Of a DNA stretch of 64,000 nucleotides, positions 57,952-64,000 are shown piece after piece (positions within the stretch are counted from its first letter, which is position 1; each line of letters opens with the position of its first letter). The notes beneath the pieces are model-generated. The model saw only the letters and a program-made list of their open reading frames with translations, searched no databases and was not told where the DNA came from. Source of the stretch: Burkholderiaceae bacterium (lineage in GTDB: Bacteria; Pseudomonadota; Gammaproteobacteria; Burkholderiales; Burkholderiaceae); the NCBI GenBank assembly GCA_947448415.1, contig CANFMT010000010.1, forward strand, positions 22,380 to 86,379, read 5' to 3'. The position numbers were made by a program, and so were the translations under genes.

Positions 57952-58719
57952 ATGGAAAAAATCATAACTCAAGATATTCTCTTTATCGGAACTTGCATTT
58001 TTATTGGAGCAATAGCTGTATTTTTTATCCACTGGCTACTTAATAGATCCCCGCTATCACGCTGGTTTGTAGCCTCAGAAGATATAGTTGCATCCTTTAT
58101 AAGTGTCCCCGCTTTCCTATTTGGACTTACAGTTTCAACATTCACTGCAAATATTATTGAAAATCACAACATAGCAAAAACAAGTTTATTAAATGAAGTT
58201 AGTTCAGTGCGAACGCTATTAAGAATTTCTAAAACACTCCCCGCAGAAGACCAAGCAAAACTCACTACTGCTATTGATGATTATGTAAATTCCATCATTA
58301 AAATTGAGTGGCCATTAATGACTGAAGGAAAGATAAATGATTTCAATAATTCAATGCCTTTAGATAATCTGAGCACAGTTTCGGAGAGCATTTCATCAAA
58401 AAACTATGGGAATCATGCAACTGGGCCCCGTATTGAGTCTGCAATTCAAAGTTTGCATCGCGAACGGCTCGAAAGATTGTTTCTAGCAAATGAAGTTGGA
58501 AGCTTTGCAAAATCGCCATCAATATTCACACTCTCACTACTTATGCTACTGACGATTGGTCTATTGCAATTGAGAAAGCCACAAGCCATGAAAGTAGCTC
58601 TGGTGATGGGGGTTTTATGTATTGGATCTTCGATGGTTTTTATTTTCTTAAATATTTCACCTTATCGTGGACCTATATCAGTTCAACCTTTAATCCTGGG
58701 AAAAGCAATTACATATTAA
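57952..58719 (+). CDS. DUF4239-like membrane protein
   Basis: The 255-residue protein has two hydrophobic helices near the N-terminus (about 9-31 and 40-66), a long soluble helical loop, and two more near the C-terminus (190-205 and 213-233). The LLNEVSSVRTLLRISKTLPAEDQAKLTTAIDDYVNSIIKIEWPLM stretch matches the DUF4239 (bestrophin-like) pattern of small-residue helices and a central acidic WP. Anion-channel relationship is suggested by distant bestrophin similarity only. It is the last gene of the plus-strand unit. Confidence 0.6.
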   Translation: MEKIITQDILFIGTCIFIGAIAVFFIHWLLNRSPLSRWFVASEDIVASFISVPAFLFGLTVSTFTANIIENHNIAKTSLLNEVSSVRTLLRISKTLPAEDQAKLTTAIDDYVNSIIKIEWPLMTEGKINDFNNSMPLDNLSTVSESISSKNYGNHATGPRIESAIQSLHRERLERLFLANEVGSFAKSPSIFTLSLLMLLTIGLLQLRKPQAMKVALVMGVLCIGSSMVFIFLNISPYRGPISVQPLILGKAITY

Positions 58720-58902
58720 TGGTCAAGAAATTAATTTTTGATCTAGATTTATCAGCTTACACTTTTTTGATAGTATTCATTTATAGAATCGCATCTATAT
58801 GGGCTTGTTGTTACCCCCTGCAACCAGGTGTCATGTTTCGAATGCTATAGCAAGACATTATCACGTAACCAAATACTCCTATCGACAATAATTAGACGTC
58901 TA

Positions 58903-58947
58903 ACCCCCCCCCAGGGGGCATCAATCCGGTTGGGGGGGTGTCTTTTT
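58903..58947 (+). terminator. C/G-tract terminator
   Basis: A run of nine C and a run of seven G pair (ACCCCCCC with GGGGGGGT) around a 21-base loop and are followed by GTCTTTTT. It is 184 bp after the DUF4239-like gene and ends the plus-strand unit. Confidence 0.75.
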
Positions 58948-59052
58948 ATGAGTAGGTAGCCATACAAATGATTTAGAAAATTTCAACCTTATTTCCCGAT
59001 CTTTACTGAAGTTTGTTTATACTAAATAAACGCTACTAGAGTGTTTTTTCCT

Positions 59053-59097
59053 CTGTTAATCCGTAGGTCCCTGGTTCGAGCCCAGGTCGAGGAGCCA
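59053..59097 (+). repeat. Displaced 3' half of tRNA-Asn, candidate attachment site
   Basis: The 45 bp read CTGTTAA (anticodon GTT loop), TCCGT, then a complete T arm CCTGG-TTCGAGC-CCAGG, an acceptor 3' strand and CCA. This is the 3' half of a tRNA-Asn(GUU) with no 5' half in front. No intact tRNA-Asn is visible in the window. A terminator follows, as would be expected downstream of the original tRNA gene. It marks the far end of an integrated element or a rearrangement. Confidence 0.8.
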
Positions 59098-59105
59098 AGA
59101 AATTG

Positions 59106-59136
59106 AAGGGGTTAGCTAATGCTAGCCCCTTTTTCT
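59106..59136 (+). terminator. Terminator behind the tRNA-Asn remnant
   Basis: An 11-bp stem (AAGGGGTTAGC with GCTAGCCCCTT, one G-T pair) with loop TAAT is followed by TTTCTTT. It sits 9 bp after the CCA end and would have terminated the tRNA transcript. Confidence 0.85.
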
Positions 59137-59195
59137 TTCAGTTTGCGATCTACCAGCCCCCTATTTCAAGACTCAAATGCCGGTTTGTTCGGTCA

Positions 59196-59897
59196 TTAAG
59201 CATCATCTGCCTTAGGAGTACTAAACATTCTCTTGATCCGAGATGCATAAGCAGCGCGAATATGCTTCTTAGTAGCCTCATCAGCATTTACTGGGTTACG
59301 ACTTTCTAGTGCGCTAACAATGGCTTCATGATCCGTTAAATTTTCTCTAGCGCGCTTTTCGTCCAAGAGATTAGATTCTCCCAGCAGTCCTAATGCATCC
59401 TGAATAGGCTCTAGCATCCTCAATAGAAAGCGATTATGGGCACATAAAGCCATAGCCTCATGAAACTGTCGATTCTTTTCTGTTAACTGAGACGATTTGC
59501 CCGTCTTAACAAGATCTGCATATTCATTATGAAGATCTCGTAGCCACGCTATTTCAGCATCTTGAGCATTACGCGCAGCTAATTTAGCGGCAGCACCTTC
59601 TAAGATCTCACGCATCACAAATAGTTCAGTAACGATTGAATGGTCAAATTCAATAATACTAAAACCTCTTTGCCCATTTTCAGCAGCTAAGCCTTCTACT
59701 TGCAAGCGGGCTAATGCCTCACGGATTGGAGTACGTGAGAGGCCCAGCATTTCTGCCAGCTCGGTCTCCCGTAACCGATCCCCACTGCGAAAACGACGCT
59801 GACGAATAGCCTTGCGAATTGCTTGATAAGCCTTTTCCCCTAAGGACATCGCGTCATCACTACCTGAGCGTTTTTGCAAAATAGGATTTTTCTTCAT
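59196..59897 (-). CDS. GntR-family transcription regulator, FadR subfamily (FCD domain)
   Basis: The 233-residue regulator has an N-terminal winged helix (about 15-85: AIRKAIRQRRFRSGDRLRETELAEMLGLSRTPIREALARLQVEGLAA) and an all-helical FCD effector domain. FCD proteins bind organic acids. It is the last gene (in the minus direction) of the tcuA-MmgE-Bug cluster and is the probable regulator of that cluster, 27 bp after the tcuA stop. The start at 59897 is well placed. Confidence 0.92.
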   Translation of the reverse strand: MKKNPILQKRSGSDDAMSLGEKAYQAIRKAIRQRRFRSGDRLRETELAEMLGLSRTPIREALARLQVEGLAAENGQRGFSIIEFDHSIVTELFVMREILEGAAAKLAARNAQDAEIAWLRDLHNEYADLVKTGKSSQLTEKNRQFHEAMALCAHNRFLLRMLEPIQDALGLLGESNLLDEKRARENLTDHEAIVSALESRNPVNADEATKKHIRAAYASRIKRMFSTPKADDA

Positions 59898-59924
59898 TGG
59901 GATCTAGGCCTTATTCATAAATCA

Positions 59925-61415
59925 TCAACTGCTAATTGCTGATTTACCTGCAGAGGCTCCCGCAATACGACCAAAGATTGATCCGGAGACTAAACCAGTG
60001 CCACTAGGGTAGTTGAAATAGAAAATTCCACCTAACATCTCACCAGCACAATAGAGACCCTGAATTGGCTTTAGATGCACATCTAAGACTTGCCCGGTAT
60101 CAGCAATGGTCCGTAAACCTCCAAAGGTAAAGGTAATTCCACAAGTTGTTTGATAGGCCTCGTAAGGAGGCGCATCTAGAGCTTGAGCCCAATTAGACTT
60201 AGGTGGGCTGATACCGCTCGTTCCACGACCATCTAAGACGGTGTGATTGAAAGGAACGTCTGCTTTAATGCTGGCATTGTAAGCTCGAGCAGTTTTAAGA
60301 AATTCTTCAGGATTTACGCCCTCTAACTGTTCTGATAACTCTTCTAACGTATTCGCAGTCACCTTGGTGACAAATTTAATGCGGTACTCATTACGCAAAA
60401 TATCCTTCACCTTGGAATCAAATACTTGCCACGCAAATTGACCCGTTTGCTTTAAGACCTCTCCGCCATATTTTGCATAAGTGAAAGAGTGGAAATCAGC
60501 GCCTTCATCAACAAATCGACGGCCTTCTGCATTTATTAACAGACCAAAGATGTAACTATGCTTCTGAAATTTATCGCCAACATTCACATCGCCATACTCT
60601 GGAGCATTTCTATCCCAACCTGTAGCATGGCAGCCGGACCAATTACCATAGGGTGCCGCGCCAATATCAAGAGCCATCTTTAAGCCATCTCCTTGATTAA
60701 AGCGGCTTCCACGTACTTTTGCTAATTCCCAGCCATGACCTAAATATTTTGTTCTCATTTCAGGGTTGGCTTCAAAGCCACCACATGCCAACACTACCGA
60801 CTTAGCATGATATTGAATCACTTGACCGTCATGATGCGCGTTTACGCCAACTACATTACAGCCATCCATCAAAAGTGAAACTACTCTGGTGTCATACACC
60901 ACATCAATTTGTGCTTTTTCAATCGATTTATCCAAGAAGTCAACTAAACCAGCGCCGCCACCAGATACTTCAATGGGTAAGCGGCCAAAAAATTTCCGAC
61001 GACCATCTACCATTGCTGACTGTCTGCCAAAATTGGGCACGAAACGGACGCCCTTCTCGCGTAACCAAACCATCGTTTCCAAGCTACGACGCACTAATAT
61101 CTCAGATAGATCTGGATCGGTACGGAATTGAGTTAACCGAAATAAATCATCAAAGAATTCATCAGCGGTATTTGTACCAAAATCAGTTTCTGCTAATTCT
61201 TTTTCAGTGATGTCGGTCACCTTCATCAAATCAGCGACTGAATCGTAGGCAAAACGCATCACACCACCTGCAAATCGACTATTACCGCCATGATCATCTT
61301 TGGGTGCAGCCTCTATCACCAGCACTTTTGCCCCGGTATCTTTAGCCGCTAATGCTGAACATAAGGCAGCATTGCCCTTGCCCACCACAATCACATCATA
61401 TTTGTTGCCCATCAT
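59925..61415 (-). CDS. tcuA: FAD-dependent tricarballylate dehydrogenase-like protein (TcuA)
   Basis: The 496-residue flavoprotein has the N-terminal FAD-binding DVIVVGKGNAALCSALAAKDTGAKVLVIEAAPKDDHGGNSRFAGGVMRFAYDS, closely like Salmonella TcuA, which oxidises tricarballylate to cis-aconitate. Later segments include GRLPIEVSGGGAGLVDFLDKSIE and TFGGLRTIADTGQVLDVHLKPIQGLYCAGEMLGGIFYFNYPSGTGLVSGSIFGRIAG. TcuB, the electron acceptor, and TcuC, the transporter, are missing here; a Bug receptor and MmgE/PrpD proteins take their place, so the substrate may differ. Either of the first two ATGs (61415, 61412) may be used. Confidence 0.8.
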   Translation of the reverse strand: MMGNKYDVIVVGKGNAALCSALAAKDTGAKVLVIEAAPKDDHGGNSRFAGGVMRFAYDSVADLMKVTDITEKELAETDFGTNTADEFFDDLFRLTQFRTDPDLSEILVRRSLETMVWLREKGVRFVPNFGRQSAMVDGRRKFFGRLPIEVSGGGAGLVDFLDKSIEKAQIDVVYDTRVVSLLMDGCNVVGVNAHHDGQVIQYHAKSVVLACGGFEANPEMRTKYLGHGWELAKVRGSRFNQGDGLKMALDIGAAPYGNWSGCHATGWDRNAPEYGDVNVGDKFQKHSYIFGLLINAEGRRFVDEGADFHSFTYAKYGGEVLKQTGQFAWQVFDSKVKDILRNEYRIKFVTKVTANTLEELSEQLEGVNPEEFLKTARAYNASIKADVPFNHTVLDGRGTSGISPPKSNWAQALDAPPYEAYQTTCGITFTFGGLRTIADTGQVLDVHLKPIQGLYCAGEMLGGIFYFNYPSGTGLVSGSIFGRIAGASAGKSAISS

Positions 61416-61429
61416 CTTCTCCTGAGATT

Positions 61430-62812
61430 TTATTCATGTGTTTTAAATAATTTAGTTAGAAGGCGCATGTCGTCTATTGCCTCTAAGTTTTCAATCATGT
61501 CGCAGGCTTGCTTTGCCATATCTATAGAAATAATTCCGTTAGCACACAGTTCAAATTTTTTCTTTAAGCGATCGGCAGGCAAAGGATTATCAGATGTTCT
61601 GCCCAAGGGCGCCTGGACCTTCGCCTTGAGGACTAAGCCAGAATGAAGATGTACGCGTACTTCACCGCCAAAATGATTTTCAGAAGAAAATTGCACTTCG
61701 TCATATGGACGTGCATCAATCTTCTTCATTAAATTTCTGACCGCAGAATCGTTGTAATGGTCACCCTCAAAATGCTCAAGAGATACACATGATTCCAGCA
61801 ATGCACGCGCAACCACATATTGCACGCTAAATTTTGCATCCAATTGACTATTAGGATTTGGCCGATTGGTATGCTGCAGGCGACGCTCGTGTATCCAAAC
61901 CTCAACGCGCTCGATATCCTCTGGATTAATAGCATGCTCTAAGGCAATACTAATTGCACAGTCAATTGCAGGATGGGTGCTGCCACAACAAGGATATTGC
62001 TTAATCGCTATTCCAGGCTTCACAATATCAAATGGATCGGCCCAGGCACGAATGCCTTTCTCGATGTCGTAATTTCCTGAGCCGTTATAGACTTCCAGAA
62101 AACCCTGCGGATGCTCAAATACATTGATTTCATTAGCGGTATAGCCAGCTTGAGCGAGCTTTGACGCCAACAAACCTTCACGTGCACAACGCCCAATATG
62201 CATAGGCTTAGTCATACTTCCAAAGTTTGCTTTAATGCCGGATGCTCCAGATGCTGCTAAGGCCAAGGCAATTTTAATTTGATGCTCATTGAGCTTTAGT
62301 AAATGTGCACAGGCTGCGGCGGCTCCAAATACACCCAAGGTTGAAGTCGGATGCCATCCTTTGGTGTAGTGGTAAAAATTAACCATCATGGCCAATTTCG
62401 TTTCCACTTCAAACCCTGCTACATAGGCAGCAATAAAATCTTTTCCAGTGACAAGCATCTCGTCAGACAGTGCAAATAAAGCGGGCACAATAGGTACGGA
62501 GGGGTGACCCCCCATCGTATTGTTGCAATCGTCAAAATCTAAAGCATGTGAAGCAGTGCCATTGATAAAGGCAGCATCTAAAGCTGAACAAGTTCTACTT
62601 TTTCCAAACAGGATTGAATGTCCTACAGAACCCTCAAGCACACTTGATAAAATCTCTGCACAAGGCTGAGCAGAACCAGCCAATGTGACGCCAACTGTAT
62701 CTAATATGCCAACTTTAGCCCAATGAATAATCTCTTCATCAAATTGATCAAAATGTAATGCTGATAATTTGGTTGCAAAAAATTCTGCTACGTTGCTATT
62801 TTTCATATGCAA
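61430..62812 (-). CDS. MmgE/PrpD family protein
   Basis: The 460-residue protein has the family marks ASHALDFDDCNNTMGGHPSVPIVPALFALSDE near 87-118, YHYTKGWHPTSTLGVFGAAAACAHLL and IKQYPCCGSTHPAIDCAISIALEH. It is a likely dehydratase or decarboxylase/isomerase acting on a tricarboxylate. It is one of two such proteins flanking the Bug receptor gene. It starts 9 bp after the Bug gene's stop and precedes tcuA by 14 bp, so one operon is likely. Confidence 0.9.
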   Translation of the reverse strand: MHMKNSNVAEFFATKLSALHFDQFDEEIIHWAKVGILDTVGVTLAGSAQPCAEILSSVLEGSVGHSILFGKSRTCSALDAAFINGTASHALDFDDCNNTMGGHPSVPIVPALFALSDEMLVTGKDFIAAYVAGFEVETKLAMMVNFYHYTKGWHPTSTLGVFGAAAACAHLLKLNEHQIKIALALAASGASGIKANFGSMTKPMHIGRCAREGLLASKLAQAGYTANEINVFEHPQGFLEVYNGSGNYDIEKGIRAWADPFDIVKPGIAIKQYPCCGSTHPAIDCAISIALEHAINPEDIERVEVWIHERRLQHTNRPNPNSQLDAKFSVQYVVARALLESCVSLEHFEGDHYNDSAVRNLMKKIDARPYDEVQFSSENHFGGEVRVHLHSGLVLKAKVQAPLGRTSDNPLPADRLKKKFELCANGIISIDMAKQACDMIENLEAIDDMRLLTKLFKTHE

Positions 62813-62821
62813 ACTCCGTCA

Positions 62822-63808
62822 TTAAACTTGTATCTGCAATTCTTTAATCACTTTTCGCCACTTAAATACTTCAGAGCGAATAAACTGCATAAATTCTTGG
62901 GGCGTATTACCAACCGCTACTGATCCATCGAGTGCCAAACGCTCAGCCATGGCTGGGGTTTTCAAAATTTTGACGATTTCTTTATTGAGCTTATTAATGA
63001 TGGCGGGCGGCACTCCAGCAGGCGCGGTAACACCATACCATCCGGTAATTTCATAACCCTTCACGCCAGCCTCTTGCATAGTAGGCACATTAGGTAATGA
63101 TGGCGAGCGTTGTAGCGTTGTCACCGCAATCGCATTCAAACGGCCAGACTCGATATGCCCATGAGACTGAAGAATCGTCGAGAACAACATATCAATTTGC
63201 CCGCTAATGACATCGTTCATTGCCAAGGAGCCCCCCTTGTATGGCACGTGCATCACATTAGTATTGCTGAGTAGACCAAATAAACCACCAGCAAGGTGAC
63301 TAAAGCCACCAATCCCAGAAGATCCATAAGTTAATGTCTTACCAGTATTCTTGGCATAGGCTATCAATTCAGCTACATTTTTTACAGGCAAAGATGGATT
63401 GATAACCAATACATAGGGCTGAGATGTCGCTTGAGTGATCGGTGCGATATCTTTTAAAAGATCATAAGGCTGCTTGGTTTGTAGGGTGACATTGACAGAA
63501 TGACTAGATGAAATCATTGTCAAGGTATATCCATCCGGAGCTGAGCGTACCGCCGTTTCTACTGCGATCGTGCCATTTGCCCCCGGTCTATTTTCCACCA
63601 CAACAGGCTGACCCCAAGCTTCTGTTAGCTTTTGTGCAATTGCCCTAGCAGTGATATCCACGCCCCCTGCAGGCGCGAATGGACAGAGCAAGCGAATCGG
63701 TTTATTGGGATATGTATCTGAAATATTTTGAGCCCATGCTTTAGGCAATAAACTTGATAAAAAACTCGCCCCAATAAAAGCCGAAAGTTGACGTCTATTT
63801 AAGTTCAT
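62822..63808 (-). CDS. Bug-family tripartite tricarboxylate transporter substrate-binding protein
   Basis: The 328-residue periplasmic receptor has an N-terminal signal (about 1-26) with an RR pair near residue 5 (RRQLSAFIGASFLSSLLPKAWA/QN), which could be a Tat or Sec signal. Family marks are PNKPIRLLCPFAPAGGVDITARAIA, NRPGANGTIAVETAVRSAPDGYTLTMI, YGSSGIGGFSHLAGGLFG and HVPYKGGSLAMNDVISGQIDMLF. Its start overlaps the stop of the upstream MmgE/PrpD gene (ATGA). Together with TcuA it would bring in and oxidise a carboxylate. Confidence 0.92.
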   Translation of the reverse strand: MNLNRRQLSAFIGASFLSSLLPKAWAQNISDTYPNKPIRLLCPFAPAGGVDITARAIAQKLTEAWGQPVVVENRPGANGTIAVETAVRSAPDGYTLTMISSSHSVNVTLQTKQPYDLLKDIAPITQATSQPYVLVINPSLPVKNVAELIAYAKNTGKTLTYGSSGIGGFSHLAGGLFGLLSNTNVMHVPYKGGSLAMNDVISGQIDMLFSTILQSHGHIESGRLNAIAVTTLQRSPSLPNVPTMQEAGVKGYEITGWYGVTAPAGVPPAIINKLNKEIVKILKTPAMAERLALDGSVAVGNTPQEFMQFIRSEVFKWRKVIKELQIQV

Positions 63809-64000
63809 GTCGAAGTCTCATCATGTGAATAATCAAGATCGGGTAAGGATTGGAGAGTTTTGAGATCCTGCAAGCTATTTAAGGAGTCCCACCATTCATT
63901 CTGCGTGAGTTTGGAGCACGAGTGAGTGAGTTGAAAAAAACGTTCTTGCAATTGCGCGCTATTTAAGGGCTTGTTTGGAGATCCGCAAAATTCATCTCCC
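63805..64000 (-). CDS. MmgE/PrpD family protein, C-terminal end (partial)
   Basis: This gene runs off the right edge. Its last 64 codons begin GDEFCGSPNKPLNSAQLQERFFQL and end SHDETST, which aligns with the C-terminal end of the MmgE/PrpD protein at 19106-20524 (EPSNPLTDQELTDKFTGL). Its stop overlaps the start of the Bug receptor gene in ATGA. The rest lies outside the window. Confidence 0.8.
   Translation of the reverse strand, partial: GDEFCGSPNKPLNSAQLQERFFQLTHSCSKLTQNEWWDSLNSLQDLKTLQSLPDLDYSHDETST

Larger units (their letters stand above)
58720..59195. other. Gene-free stretch of 476 bp: terminators and a tRNA remnant
   Basis: No gene is called. It holds a strong G/C-tract terminator, a small dyad GTTTAT/ATAAAC (59015-59031), the 3' half of tRNA-Asn and a terminator that fits the original tRNA transcript. 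An open frame at 58617-58850 overlaps the DUF4239-like gene and shows no family pattern. Confidence 0.6.

Noticed and set aside
58617..58850. A 77-codon open frame overlapping the end of the DUF4239-like gene
   Set aside because: It overlaps a better supported gene in another frame, has no ribosome-binding site and no recognisable domain.

Overview
The window looks like a chromosomal segment of a freshwater betaproteobacterium of the Burkholderiaceae, most likely Polynucleobacter or a close relative. This is inferred from gene content and order (rlmE-ftsH-folP-glmM; greA next to carBA; mltD-gloB-methyltransferase-rnhA; selO-msrB-yciB-bolA-ppiC), from the moderate to low GC, and from the many Bug-type solute receptors. 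No database search was possible, so the genus is a judgement from recognised families.

Layout. 1-2.6 kb holds the end of selO, then msrB, yciB, bolA and a parvulin isomerase. 2.6-6.3 kb on the minus strand holds an MFS transporter, aroC, a CBS protein and a YihY membrane protein. 6.3-9.1 kb on the plus strand holds wrbA, a DUF2069 protein, an FAD-linked 2-hydroxyacid dehydrogenase and a 61-residue protein behind a perfect palindrome. 9.1-14.6 kb on the minus strand holds a fluoroacetate-dehalogenase-like hydrolase, three small envelope proteins and a complete gltIJKL amino-acid ABC transporter. 14.9-20.5 kb on the minus strand holds a three-subunit GMC dehydrogenase (small subunit, flavoprotein, cytochrome c) and an MmgE/PrpD plus Bug receptor pair.

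20.7-23.3 kb is a 2.56 kb segment bounded by a 47-bp exact direct repeat of the 3' half of tRNA-Arg(UCU), the signature of tRNA-targeted integration. It carries only a TauD-like dioxygenase and a Bug receptor. tRNA-Pro(UGG) follows, then a ZnuD-like TonB receptor, a two-gene chromate transporter coupled to a CYTH-like protein, and a long core block from glmM to rnhA (28-45 kb). An RND efflux adaptor and pump close the block.

49.7-59.1 kb is the most accessory-looking region. It holds three secreted beta-barrel-type proteins (one frameshifted), a secreted lipase-like hydrolase, a lipoprotein, a SYLF protein, a divergently transcribed histidine kinase/response regulator pair and two membrane proteins. 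It ends in a second displaced tRNA 3' half, from tRNA-Asn, broken at the same anticodon-loop position as the tRNA-Arg copy. The last 5 kb holds a GntR regulator, a TcuA-like flavoprotein, two MmgE/PrpD genes and a Bug receptor, probably a tricarboxylate catabolism operon.

The segments most worth a second look are the two tRNA-end remnants, the 49.7-59.1 kb envelope/two-component region, the CYTH-chromate transporter coupling, and the palindrome-controlled small protein.
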